A stretch of DNA of 64,000 nt. It comes from Asparagopsis taxiformis (taxonomy: Eukaryota; Rhodophyta; Florideophyceae; Bonnemaisoniales; Bonnemaisoniaceae). Below, in pieces: positions 9,842 through 22,120 of the stretch. The notes below the pieces were generated by a model. That model saw only the letters and a program-made list of their open reading frames with translations. It ran no database searches and was not told the origin of the DNA. The stretch is taken from positions 62,001 through 126,000 of the forward strand of contig JALQPE010001719.1 in the NCBI GenBank assembly GCA_030407315.1. The letters are read 5' to 3'. The position numbers were made by a program, and so were the translations under genes. Within the stretch, counting starts at the first letter, position 1. The number at the start of each line of letters is the position of its first letter.

Positions 9842-10780
9842 ATGAATGTATGAATGTGTTTGTGAATATTTATGTTAATGCTTACTGTTTGATGATGATG
9901 AGCTGGTAAAATTTTAGTCTTGTCAAGGAGGTACGTACGTATACAAGATTTACACGATTCATTCTCTGATGGTCATGACGTGGAACCCTGTTTCTGCCAG
10001 TCACGCACCGCGTGGAACGCATGTGAGTGTTGGCGGCATTGTGTTTGCTTCCAAATTGAAAATGGGCAATTGAAGTTTGGGCATTGGAATTGGCAGGCAA
10101 TTAAAAAATGGTGTCGGCGTGTCCTGTTCGGCATCGATCGATTGTGAATTCATTCGAGGTCACGCAGCCGAGGCACCCACACTTTTCAAGCACTGCGGCT
10201 CAAGCCATGACGTTTTTGCTCTTATTGTGGACAGGGTTTCCCGGCAGGCTAGCCTGGCGACTATCTCTACGGCATTGGATGATTACTATAGGATGTTGCC
10301 TTTGCGCAAGGCTCGATCGATGATCGGTTACTGGCTCGGGGGCGGCAATCCGAAGGTAGATGGCACTCGCGAGTTTGAACAAGTAATGATTATAGCAACG
10401 TGTCCTGCAGGAGAAGGGTTGTGTGTGGTGCAGCACGAAGCAACTCATGTGTCGTTCGACGAGTAGTATGCGAGCCAAAGTTTCCTAATCAGGGCGCCAA
10501 TTGTTCACTTGTGATTGGCCTACCTCCAACATGGTACACTCAGCGTCGACGCAGATGTCGTCTAGCACGCAATTTGCGAAGCGCGCCCGACGAGTGCCAA
10601 GACAAATGCACAAACACGTGTTGAACACTTGCAACATGTTTGCGTAACGGCCAAAGCACATATGCGCCATTTCAATTTCTCATCGTCATCTCGTTTGATG
10701 CCGCAAACGCTCTATAAAGTGCGCTGTGATCGCTCGCCGTCCACTTGCGCAAGCACTCGCTGTCGAACAAAACTTTATCT
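9842..10780. other. Long intergenic region with one doubtful ORF (10077-10466)
   Basis: About 940 bases between two plus-strand genes. A plus-strand frame at 10077-10466 reads protein-like near its end (e.g. REFEQVMIIATCPAGEGLC) but starts only from a TTG, so it is either chance or the last exon of an unrecognised spliced gene. The right end holds a TATA-like element. Confidence 0.3.
10712..10719 (+). promoter_or_regulatory. TATA-like box upstream of orphan gene
   Basis: CTATAAAG lies about 65 bases upstream of the ATG at 10781, a spacing similar to the TATA element near 20325 and to the AT-rich element before the glutamate kinase gene. Confidence 0.45.
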
Positions 10781-11296
10781 ATGATGCAGAGTGTCGTCGC
10801 ACAGCAATCGCAACAGCACACTGACAAGACGCGTATTGTGCGCAAACAGGCGCGAATATGGAGGCAGGCCAGTGCGCGTCACGACGTGCAGGCGCCGCTC
10901 GTGGTTGTCAAGGGGGAGCAGGGAGCGCGCGCACAGTTGATGCTCATGTGGGAGACCAGCGCAGATTTATTGGAGGTGATGGGTGCACGACTCGGCTTTG
11001 CGCATCGCGCCGGACGTGCCGATGTGGAGAGAGGCTTCGAGGCGTGCTGGCAGTCGGACCTCGGTTGTATTGTGACGCTCGGCGAACCAGCTATCTGTAC
11101 CGCCTATTGGAGTCGGTATGACAATATGGTACAAACGTTACTCGGAGATGACAATACGCCCGTTGGTAACAACGACTTGCAGGCCTTCCTTCGCTTGCAG
11201 GGTGCGCTCATCATGGCCAAAAGACGCGTGGAGAAGGACGGAGACGCGCGTCGAAGGAACGAAGTGATTACCGGTTACGCGTTACCGTTCGGTTGA
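10781..11296 (+). CDS. Hypothetical protein
   Basis: A 171-residue protein with no family recognised. It starts MMQSVVAQQSQQ with a basic, Gln-rich N-terminus that could be an organellar presequence. A mixed alpha/beta-looking middle follows (VVVKGEQGARAQLMLMW and DLGCIVTLGEPAICTAYW), and the end is basic. No membrane segment is visible. The ATG at 10781 sits just after a TATA-like element; the upstream extension of the frame has only a TTG. It is followed by AT-rich DNA before the helicase gene. Confidence 0.55.
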   Translation: MMQSVVAQQSQQHTDKTRIVRKQARIWRQASARHDVQAPLVVVKGEQGARAQLMLMWETSADLLEVMGARLGFAHRAGRADVERGFEACWQSDLGCIVTLGEPAICTAYWSRYDNMVQTLLGDDNTPVGNNDLQAFLRLQGALIMAKRRVEKDGDARRRNEVITGYALPFG

Positions 11297-11523
11297 ACTT
11301 GTTGCTCGCAGCTGAGTGGTCGACTTACAGCGTAGATAGATGAATTACTGTTAAAAATTGTCCAAAAAATCAAATTTCAAATTGCAATTTTTTTAAATAT
11401 TCTTGCTGCAATCCCATTGGTCTAATTCCGTTGCTCAGCCAACGCCGACGGTGCCGTTATGATAATTTCGCTTGTAAGCCTTTCCATGCTTTCGCGCCCT
11501 TTCCTTCTGTACCCCACGTTTAA

Positions 11524-14104
<2,581 letters not shown>

Positions 14105-14551
14105 GCAACCAAGTCCAGTCTCAACTGCTCGATATTAAAGTAGACATAGATGTGTACTGTAGTTAGATACGGTCGGATTTAGTTTGCTATGGTATGAAGG
14201 CGCGAGGAGATAAAGCTTGCAACAAGAAATCGCCAAGCTGGAGCTGGATGGGCGGTAACACGTGGAGCGGTGCCAGGCTAGCATTGCTGGCTTGCCCCGC
14301 CGTAGCCGTTACCATCCACTGTGAAACGGAACACATGGCGCGTTGGTATTGGTTGCGTCCGAATGGAAAATGTTGTCATCGCTCGTATGTCGCCCAACTC
14401 TGCATTGACACGCCGTTGCTTTTGCCACCCTGCGTATTCGCTACGGCCCGTATAACCAACAAACCACCTGATCATCCCTCGACACAACAACGCTCCGTTT
14501 CGTGTTGCCGAGAGCGCCAACTCCACTGTCGCTACGATCCCCCCCGTCACA
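14105..14551. other. Intergenic region between helicase and elongase
   Basis: About 450 bases holding the helicase 3' flank (AATTAAAG-like polyadenylation context near 14130) and the elongase leader. Open frames overlapping here run into the elongase out of frame and are not supported. Confidence 0.4.
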
Positions 14552-15391
14552 ATGCCCTCCTCCAATTTTGCAAATCATGTCGCTCAGCGTCTTGCCGGTC
14601 CCGCCTTTGCGCAATGGCTCAGCGATTGGCGATTCCAACCAAACGTTACACCATTCAGCTATTGGCCTTGGCCGATTGGAGCCGCTATCACTTACTTTAT
14701 CCTTCTATTCGTGTTGCGCAAGAGCATGACTTTGCGCAAAGCGCTAGTCATTCCCAATGTGCTCTTCCTGCACAACATGTCGCTGTGTGTTGCCTCCCTC
14801 TTCCTCGGCGTGTGGTTGACGTACACGCTGGCCGCCGCTTTTTTCGGAGGACTCTCCGCCCATCAGCTCGTGTGCTCGTACGACATCTACGATAATGGCC
14901 ACATGCACATGATCTATTACATCAACATGTTTTTCAAGGTGTGGGAGTTTCTTGACACTTTCCTCCTCGTGCTACGCAAGAAGCCGGTCGCATTTCTACA
15001 TGCGTACCATCATGGCGCAACGCTCATCCTCACGTGGAATCAAATGATGGAGCATTCCGCTCCGCAATGGGTGCCCATCGTGATCAATCTGTGGGTGCAT
15101 GTCGTCATGTACTATTACTACGCCATGTCCGCCATTGGAATTCGTGTATGGTGGAAAAAGTATCTCACAACTTTCCAAATTTGTCAATTCGTCATCGATG
15201 TAACCATCATCTCGTACGCGTACGCGCGGTACATCATCAGTGGCTATGACATCAATGTGTGTTACGGCACAACGCGTGGCGCGCAGGTGGGATTGGGCAT
15301 TCTCATTTCCTATCTCATTCTGTTTGTTCGCTTCTACATTCAGACGTACACGACGAAACCGGTAAAGATATCCGACAAGAAGGACAAGTAG
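14552..15391 (+). CDS. ELO: ELO-type very-long-chain fatty-acid elongase (3-ketoacyl-CoA synthase)
   Basis: A 279-residue ER membrane enzyme that catalyses the condensing step of fatty-acid elongation: malonyl-CoA plus acyl-CoA gives 3-ketoacyl-CoA. Family motifs are complete: KVWEFLDTFLLVLRKKP (K-x-x-E-x-x-D-T), FLHAYHHGATL (the catalytic H-x-x-H-H box, about residue 150), NLWVHVVMYYYY, and a C-terminal TM region. About seven hydrophobic segments are present. The C-terminus KKDK fits a dilysine ER-retrieval signal. The leading H in the histidine box is more typical of elongases for saturated/monounsaturated substrates, whereas PUFA elongases usually have Q; that substrate inference is tentative. 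Confidence 0.93.
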   Translation: MPSSNFANHVAQRLAGPAFAQWLSDWRFQPNVTPFSYWPWPIGAAITYFILLFVLRKSMTLRKALVIPNVLFLHNMSLCVASLFLGVWLTYTLAAAFFGGLSAHQLVCSYDIYDNGHMHMIYYINMFFKVWEFLDTFLLVLRKKPVAFLHAYHHGATLILTWNQMMEHSAPQWVPIVINLWVHVVMYYYYAMSAIGIRVWWKKYLTTFQICQFVIDVTIISYAYARYIISGYDINVCYGTTRGAQVGLGILISYLILFVRFYIQTYTTKPVKISDKKDK

Positions 15392-15718
15392 GCGTGTACT
15401 CTATTGTTTTCTGTAGTAATGACGAGCGAGTTGAGGTTTTCGACCCTCATCGTTGCGCGCTGCTACCAACAAGTTGACTTTCTTATTCCTCGACCACCAA
15501 TAATTTATGTCGCGTACACGAATAAATCGCAGTTTCCAATGCGTTGATAGGTTGGCAGCATTGTGTCATAAATTTTCGCTACTCGCCGGATCAAACAATT
15601 TGTGCGCTTCTTGCCGCCACGCGCCGTGCCATATCGCGCATAGCCGCCGCACCCCTCTGCCGATCTACAATTCCTTCCGGTTCACGTTCCAGCCCGCAAC
15701 TCAACCCCCTCCGCTTCA
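15392..15718. other. Intergenic region upstream of CCT1
   Basis: About 330 bases containing the elongase 3' flank, with AATAAAT near 15521, and the C-rich CCT1 leader. No gene supported. Confidence 0.4.
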
Positions 15719-17353
15719 ATGGCAGGCCTCGTGATTGACGGAGAGCGTCAAGCCGGCCAAGATGTGCGCACCGGCAATGTTACAGCTTGCGTCGCTGTCG
15801 CCAACATTGTGAAAAGTTCTCTGGGACCCGTCGGTCTCGACAAAATGCTCGTCGATGAAGTTGGAGACGTCACCGTCACCAATGACGGAGCAACCATTCT
15901 GCGATTGCTCGAAGTAGAGCATCCCGCCGCAAAGGTCCTGACCGAATTGGCCGCACAGCAGGACGAAGAGGTGGGCGATGGAACCACATCCGTTGTCATC
16001 CTCGCAGCAGAACTGTTGCGCAGAGCTAATGAACTCGTTCGTGCTCGTATTCATCCCACAAACATTATTGCCGGTTATCGTCTCGCAATGAGAGAGGGAT
16101 GCAAATATCTGCGAGATAAACTCGCCACGCCCGTTGACAAGCTCGGTCGCGAGTGCCTCATCAACGCCGCTAGAACCAGCCTCTCCAGTAAGATTCTGGG
16201 AAGTGCTGAAAGTCTCAAGTTTGCGACTATGGCCGTGGATGCCGTGTTGGCTGTGAAGACGCCGTCCGTCGGTGGTAAATTTACATATCCTATTGATGCC
16301 ATTCACGTGCTCAAAGCGCAGGGAAAGAGTGCACGAGAGAGTGAACTCCTGCCTGGTTATGCATTGAACATGACACGGTCTAGTCAGCTCATGCCCAGAC
16401 GCGTCGCTCCCGCCAAGATTGCCTGTCTCGATCTCGATCTGCGTCGCGCAAAGATGAAGATGGGCGTCTCTGTGCTCATTGAAGACCCGGACGAACTTAA
16501 TAAAGCACAGGAGAAGGAACTTGACATCACGCGTGATCGCATCAATGCCGTTCTCAAGGCAGGCGCCAACGTCGTCCTCACCACCAAGGGTATTGATGAT
16601 GCTGCTTTGAAATATTTTGTGGAAGCTGGTGCGATCGCTGTGCGTCGTGTCTCGGAGCACGATATGAACCGCATTGCTAAGGCTTCTGGTGCTACCGTGC
16701 AGATTTCAATGGCCGATCTCTCCGGGGAAGAATCGTTTGATCAATCGCTGTTGGGCTATGCTGAAGAAGTATACGAGGAGCGCATCAGAGATGATAACAT
16801 TCTGATTATGAAAAAGTGCAAATCAACCGCAGCTTGCTCCGTTCTACTGCGTGGACCCAACGAATACATGTGCGATGAAATGTCGCGCTCTTTCCACGAC
16901 GCTGTGTGTGTTGTCAAGCGCACTCTGGAGTCAAATTCAGTGGCTGCAGGCGGCGGCGCTGTGGAAGCGGCGCTCTCAATTCACTTGGAGAATTTTGCAA
17001 CTATGCTTGGCTCGCGGGAGCAACTGGCTATTGCTGAATTTGCAGAAGCTTTGTTGGTAATTCCAAAGACGCTGGCTGTGAACGCCGCGAAGGATTCGAC
17101 AGATTTGGTGGCCAAACTAAAAGCTGTTCATCACGCTGCACAGAATGACGATAGCAAGGCCAAGTTTTCCTCGTTTGGGCTCGATCTCGAGAAGGGTACC
17201 GTTCGTGACAACCTTGCCGAAGGTGTAATTGAACCGGCCATGAGCAAGAAGAAGATTATTCAGTTTGCAACGGAGGCTGCCCTTACCATCATCCGTATTG
17301 ACGATTTGATCAAGATCCGAGCAAAGGAAGACGATGGGTCGAGTCCGTACTAA
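15719..17353 (+). CDS. CCT1: Chaperonin CCT/TRiC subunit alpha
   Basis: A 544-residue group II chaperonin subunit. It shows the nucleotide-binding signatures SSLGPVGLDKMLVD (about residues 35-48), TVTNDGATIL and EEVGDGTTSVVILAAELL, plus the apical and C-terminal segments (GGGAVEAALS). The LDKMLVDEVGDVTVTNDGATILRLL stretch and IHPTNIIAGYRLA are characteristic of the alpha subunit (TCP-1). It forms one of eight subunits of the cytosolic TRiC ring that folds actin, tubulin and WD40 proteins; the Cdh1 encoded at 42.7 kb is of a class known to need CCT. Length is normal and no intron is needed. Confidence 0.95.
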   Translation: MAGLVIDGERQAGQDVRTGNVTACVAVANIVKSSLGPVGLDKMLVDEVGDVTVTNDGATILRLLEVEHPAAKVLTELAAQQDEEVGDGTTSVVILAAELLRRANELVRARIHPTNIIAGYRLAMREGCKYLRDKLATPVDKLGRECLINAARTSLSSKILGSAESLKFATMAVDAVLAVKTPSVGGKFTYPIDAIHVLKAQGKSARESELLPGYALNMTRSSQLMPRRVAPAKIACLDLDLRRAKMKMGVSVLIEDPDELNKAQEKELDITRDRINAVLKAGANVVLTTKGIDDAALKYFVEAGAIAVRRVSEHDMNRIAKASGATVQISMADLSGEESFDQSLLGYAEEVYEERIRDDNILIMKKCKSTAACSVLLRGPNEYMCDEMSRSFHDAVCVVKRTLESNSVAAGGGAVEAALSIHLENFATMLGSREQLAIAEFAEALLVIPKTLAVNAAKDSTDLVAKLKAVHHAAQNDDSKAKFSSFGLDLEKGTVRDNLAEGVIEPAMSKKKIIQFATEAALTIIRIDDLIKIRAKEDDGSSPY

Positions 17354-17535
17354 ATGTTGAATGGAGAGTGGTGCGTGGGAAAGGTGCATGTGTTGGGATG
17401 CCGCGCGCTGTGTTCACTGCCAAGTTTAGTGTGTCGTTGCGCTCTATAATTATGGAACATGTGACATTGTTAACTACTAGACAGGGGACAGTAAAAAGCT
17501 TGTAACTAGAAGTTGTTTATGTGCTGAGGTGTAAG

Positions 17536-17925
17536 TTAAAAGTCTGAAACTCTGCCGTTTCGAGACCAGTCTCCATGACGCGTGGGTTCGTATCCTCGAG
17601 GGCCGTTCCACTCTGGTCCTGCGGGTGCATCCTTGTTCCACATTTCGACGACTTCATTTTCATCCTGGTTTTGTTGCACGTCAGGCTTTTTCGGTGCCAC
17701 TATTTCGCTGGAGGTATCTTGTTCATCTGGGACAGCTTGGGTGCCCTGTTGTGAATTGGAAACACTCGATGATGCCAACATTCTGCAATACTTGATTCCG
17801 AGACTACCTCGGCAACGGGTTGCCAGTAGTTGGCTGGTGGCTATCAGATACGACATTTGTTCGAAGACGGGTTTGTGAAGATGAGTTGCATTCGAAATGC
17901 GTTGGGTTCGTACACTGCATGCCAT
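17536..17925 (-). CDS. SDHAF4: Succinate dehydrogenase assembly factor 4 (SDHAF4/Sdh8)
   Basis: A small mitochondrial protein recognised from its C-terminal signature, EWNGPRGYEPTRHGDWSRNG then RVSDF at the very end, which matches the Sdh8/SDHAF4 family (G-P-x-G-x-E-P-T-R-x-G-D-W ... DF). The factor binds flavinylated SDHA and promotes complex II assembly. The N-terminal part is basic and Ser-rich, as expected of a mitochondrial presequence. The start is uncertain: 17925 (MACSVRTQR, 129 residues) is used, but the ATG at 17856 (MSYLIATSQLL, 106 residues) also gives a good presequence. The middle is acidic and variable, as in homologues. Confidence 0.88.
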   Translation of the reverse strand: MACSVRTQRISNATHLHKPVFEQMSYLIATSQLLATRCRGSLGIKYCRMLASSSVSNSQQGTQAVPDEQDTSSEIVAPKKPDVQQNQDENEVVEMWNKDAPAGPEWNGPRGYEPTRHGDWSRNGRVSDF

Positions 17926-18228
17926 GATGAGCCGACAAAGAGCATTTTTTGACAATTTAAAGGTGAGTATTATTGTGATGCGGCAGCATGCGTGCCATTG
18001 ATTGGCGGCTGGGAATGGCTGCACTTGATCGATTTCGGCGTAACATATATGTTGCTCAGCGTTTAGAGGTCGGCATATAGAAACATTTGTTAGTGCGCTC
18101 AAGATTTACAACGGCGTCGTTCGGCACAAGATCGTCGACATGTTTGCTATCTACAATATTCACAAGTTTGGTTGACTATCCGCCAAGATTCGCTTTCGAC
18201 TAGTCACAAGTTTCGCGCTCCCGATAGC

Positions 18229-20260
18229 CTACCAACGCATCACCCTCTCCGTGTCGGGAGCGAATGAGTTATTCGGGTTATAGCCATGGCTATGCGCAAC
18301 ATGCATGCCCTGAGTTGTAGCGTGACCGGAATGAGGCATCATCATTCGCAGCTGCCAAGGATAAGATCCCGCGTACTCCGGTTTCGGAGATTGCCCAGAA
18401 CTCGCCGCAATCGGCATCGGATGCTGCAGAGCAGAAATCGGCACGTAAACCGGCACAAAATCCGCAGAACCCTGCTGTCCATTGTTCTCACTCTCTGGTA
18501 TGCGTCCTCTTGGATCCAAGTTGGGCTGGTTCGCTCTGGCGCTCGCTAAGTCGGTAGCTTGCTCATGCTGTCGTGTAGTTCCCTTGCGAGCAGAGAATGT
18601 CCTGATACCAGGTCTTTCAGAGACCGTAACATTCTCCAATTTCTCAGTTTCACCACAAGCCTTCTCAAAGCGCAAGCCCCTGGACGGCAGGCGCGGGATC
18701 AACTCGCGCGCAAACTGGCAACATACTGGCAGCGAGGATACAAAGCGAATGGATTGCACTGCTTCGAGAGCCGCCAGATTTGCAGCAATCGGCTCGCCGT
18801 GATAAGTGACGAATGCTACCTTTCGCCACATTCCATTTTGAAGACGAGGAATTTCGACAGAACAGTTGCCATGTTTAGAAAATGTGGCAGAGAGAAGGTC
18901 GCGCAGAGAATTTGGCGGCCTCGGCACAGAGCTATGAAATTGTACAGCGACGCACGCTTTCAGTGGTTCCGCCTCTGCGTATCGTACGGAAATGCGTCCT
19001 TTCAATTCGGTCTTGTCTAGAGTCCTCTTCGCCTTTTCCGCTGATGCCCTGTTCCTGTAGCGGATGAAAGCGTACGATCGACGAATGATGATCGTATCCT
19101 CCTCGACTAGACTGCCGAATTTGCCAAATACATCCTTCAACTCATCGATGGACACGTTTGGGGCAAGGTCCGAAACATATAAATGAGTGTTACGTTCCGC
19201 ACGGCCAACTCGGACGCATGCATTGCCGATTTTCACACGGTGACCTGCAACCAGGGCAAAGTTGGCAGACGACTCGTTCTGGAAACTGAGGAAACCATAG
19301 CCAATGGGAGAAAAACTGTCTGGATCTCTTTTGAGCAGAGCAGACACCGGTTCACCAACAAGCTCTGAAAAAACTGCCTCGAGCATCTCTTCGGTTACAT
19401 CTGGTGTAAGATCGCCAACGAACAATTGAGCTCCAGGATCTCGGGATCGAAGCTCAGCCTTTAGCGGTGGTTCCGAGTCACTGCCCGCCAAGGCGTCCCC
19501 AAGGAAATGTTTGGCCTCTCTGGCTGCTGAAGGGTCACGATACACAACTTCACAAACGTAGGGATCGGCTGCTGTCCATGTGAGTTCATCTACTTCGCCA
19601 AAAGGCTCGACCATACTGTAGAGTCGATCGTAGGTGACACCGCGCGGCAATCGAGAGATACGAAGTGTGTCGGCATTGGAGTTGTTGATGTCCTGGCAGA
19701 TGAGGGGGCGGGCACGCGGGACATCGCCAGAGGCTTGCAGGGCCGCAACGCTCTCAGCGAGGTTTTCTAGCTCACGACTATCTGAATATTCAGGAGTTGA
19801 GCGTGCAACTGGCGAGTTTGCGGGCGGCAGGTTCTCATTGTTGGCAGGTTGTTCGTGTGCACTGGTGGATTTGGTCGGAGTGATCTCATTATGATTGGGT
19901 GCATTTTGGTGGTGATCAGACGGTGGAGAAGAGAGTTGAGCACGTTTGGTTGAATCCGGACGAGTGGGGGTGGATTTAGCGGACGAGGGTTTGTTGGATG
20001 CGGACTTTGCGGGCGGTGTGGGAACGGGTGCAGCTGGTTGGAGCGGAGCATCTACGCGCGCTTTGTTCTTGCGATAACGAGGATACTGCGGGTGCAAGTG
20101 GTTAGCGTTTGCGATCTAGAATGCATTGGAATGGATGGTTTCAACTTACGATACGACGGGCTCGAACGGCTCCGGAAGGGATAGCAGGCCTGGTGGCTGC
20201 AGTCGCTGGAGGAGGCGAGTCTGCATTGTTTGCAGCGACGGTATCTGCACGGTTGGTCAT
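18229..20260 (-). CDS. Multi-RRM RNA-binding protein (two exons)
   Basis: Exons 20150-20260 (37 codons, starting MTNRADTVAANNADS) and 18229-20085, split by a 64-nt intron, give about 655 residues. A Pro/Ser/Asn-rich N-terminus precedes at least three RRMs: one around LRISRLPRGVTYDRLYSM, a second with RNP2 LFVGDL and RNP1 IGYGFLSF, a third with LYVSDL and RSYAFIRY. A fourth, degenerate fold-like unit follows (ACVAVQFHS ... VAFVTYHGE). The C-terminal ~150 residues are disordered. The layout resembles TIA-1/Nam8/PABP-like mRNA-binding proteins, but no orthologue can be assigned. Without the small first exon the frame has no ATG. Confidence 0.85.
20086..20149 (-). other. 64-nt intron in the RRM gene
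   Basis: Donor GTAAGT, branch-like GCTAACC about 20 bases before the acceptor, acceptor CCCGCAG. Splicing joins ...ARRI to YPRYRKNK in frame. Confidence 0.9.
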
Positions 20261-20324
20261 GGATGGGAATGAAATGAAGTGCAATGGGAGCAGAAGGGAA
20301 CGAGATGGCGATTGGGGCGCGGCT

Positions 20325-20330
20325 TATAAA
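20325..20330. promoter_or_regulatory. Shared TATA-like element between divergent genes
   Basis: TATAAA on plus (read as TTTATAAG on minus) lies 65 bases from the RRM gene ATG and 72 bases from the transporter ATG at 20402. It could serve either promoter in this ~140-base divergent spacer. Confidence 0.45.
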
Positions 20331-20401
20331 GAGCAGGAAGGAGTGTCGGGTGGGAGATGGTCGTTGGCATTGGCGCTTGCACGAGATTTGTTTTTTCGCA
20401 A

Positions 20402-22063
20402 ATGGATTTTTTGCGCCGAGAGTTGTTCATTAGTGTCTCCGTTTCCATTGATGTGTTCTCGCTCAATCCATTGCGCACTTGCAACTTGAACGATCTCTCC
20501 TCACAAATCGTCATGCGCCCCTCATGGGGCATGCTCGTCCAGACGGTGGCGGTGTCGGTAGCCACCGTGCTCGGCACCGGCATCCTCGGTCTACCCGTTT
20601 CGCTCTATTCATCCGGTCTCGGCCCCTTTGTTCTATCCTTCACTTTCACACTATTCGCACAAATCGGCGTCATTATCGCAATGACCGAAGTATTGCAACG
20701 TTCGCACTTTCGTGCGACTGTCGCTTGCCAAGTTGACGCTGAGTCAGACTACAATGCATTGCGTAACGGCTCCATCCAATGTACCACTGATTACACCGCT
20801 TTACCGACTAGCAGCATACCAGTGCAAAATTATCACCCGCCCACACTTCATTCCATGGCAGAGCATTTCATTCCCAACGTTTCTCTCCGTCTAGTCTTCA
20901 ACTTTCTCGTCCTTTCCCATTTCCTCTTCATTCTCACCGCCTATGCCTTGGCCGGTCCCCAGGCTTACAATGCCCTCTTCCCCGTGCTGTCCAATTTTCC
21001 AAAACCACTCGGTCCACCAGTCTTTGTTATCGTTCTTGCACTGCTAGTCATCTTTGCTTTGCCCGTCCTGCTTCCCGCACTCACCTGGGCCACAGCCTGC
21101 AAGGGCGGCTTACTCACATTCCTCGTCATTGTCACATTCATTCGCGGACTCACAATTCATAGGCCAATTCATGATGACTGGAGTTTGGCCGTTTTCGTTG
21201 AGCCTTTTCTCATGGGAACGCTCGCTCTCAGCGGTATTGTCAACCTCATGCCCGTCACCTTCCAGGCTTGTCTCGATAGTGTCGAGAAGAATGCACAACC
21301 TTCAGAGCAACCGTTAGATCCCGCATTTGTTCGTGCATATCGTGCTGCCACAATTGCAGCTGTTGTACTCTGTTACGTTCTCAATGTTGCCTGGTGCGTG
21401 GCCGTGTTGTTGTGTGTTCCCCAGACACGGGCTGATATTTCACGAATAGCCGTTGACACCGCCCTACATGCTGTTCCACGAACCATCAAGTGGCCTACTG
21501 CAATGCATTTGCAGCTTGATGCACACTTCTTCTCCAAGTCCAACGCCACACTTTCCGATGCCAACGCCAACGGTTTGATTAGTACGGTGCCACTCATTGA
21601 TGTGTTGAAGGCACGCGGCGGCAGGTGGGATGCATTCGTCGCCCTGTTGGTCAATTCTTTTATCGTTATCAGTGTTACGATTTCATTTCTGGTCATGTCT
21701 ATTGGCATGAAGCACTTTGTTGATGGCGAATCGCGTGCCCAATCTTCTCGCAGCACGTTGATGAGCTACGATTCAATCCGTGGCCTCAAATACGTTTTCT
21801 ACTTTTCTCTGGTGTTTGTCACTGCTACACTGAATCCAAAAGGAGTACTGAAAATCATGGCGGGCTTCACGTCATTGAGCTTGAATCTTGAGGCTGGAGT
21901 CTTTGTTATGTACATGCTTTATGAGAGTCGACGCCTACATACCACTATTCCTGCACCGTTGTCGTCGACACATGCCATGGTTCTACTGGGTTTTGTAGGT
22001 TTATATTTCACAAGCGCTGTTCTTATTGATGCCGTTTTGTATGTACCCAACATGATGCACTAA
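20402..22063 (+). CDS. Amino acid/auxin permease-type (AAAP) transporter
   Basis: A 553-residue membrane protein with about 11 hydrophobic segments. The opening repeat VSVATVLGTGILGLPVSLYSSGLGP is the typical AAAP/SLC32-36-38 unwound first helix, with G-T-G-I-L-x-L-P. A polar loop after TM2 (about residues 95-140) and a large extracytosolic loop (about 340-400) separate the blocks, as in SLC38-like members. The likely role is proton- or sodium-coupled amino-acid movement at the plasma membrane or vacuole; the substrate is unknown. The start is uncertain: ATG 20402 adds 37 residues before the alternative ATG at 20513 (MRPSWGMLVQ). Confidence 0.75.
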   Translation: MDFLRRELFISVSVSIDVFSLNPLRTCNLNDLSSQIVMRPSWGMLVQTVAVSVATVLGTGILGLPVSLYSSGLGPFVLSFTFTLFAQIGVIIAMTEVLQRSHFRATVACQVDAESDYNALRNGSIQCTTDYTALPTSSIPVQNYHPPTLHSMAEHFIPNVSLRLVFNFLVLSHFLFILTAYALAGPQAYNALFPVLSNFPKPLGPPVFVIVLALLVIFALPVLLPALTWATACKGGLLTFLVIVTFIRGLTIHRPIHDDWSLAVFVEPFLMGTLALSGIVNLMPVTFQACLDSVEKNAQPSEQPLDPAFVRAYRAATIAAVVLCYVLNVAWCVAVLLCVPQTRADISRIAVDTALHAVPRTIKWPTAMHLQLDAHFFSKSNATLSDANANGLISTVPLIDVLKARGGRWDAFVALLVNSFIVISVTISFLVMSIGMKHFVDGESRAQSSRSTLMSYDSIRGLKYVFYFSLVFVTATLNPKGVLKIMAGFTSLSLNLEAGVFVMYMLYESRRLHTTIPAPLSSTHAMVLLGFVGLYFTSAVLIDAVLYVPNMMH

Positions 22064-22120
22064 TATTATCGTCAACTGCTAAAAGGGTTAAAGCCATGTT
22101 GACCTGGCCTTTTTATTTCA

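Noticed and set aside
10077..10466. Plus-strand 129-codon frame as a gene
   Set aside because: No ATG start, no motif, and no splice partner identified; kept only as a note in the intergenic entry.
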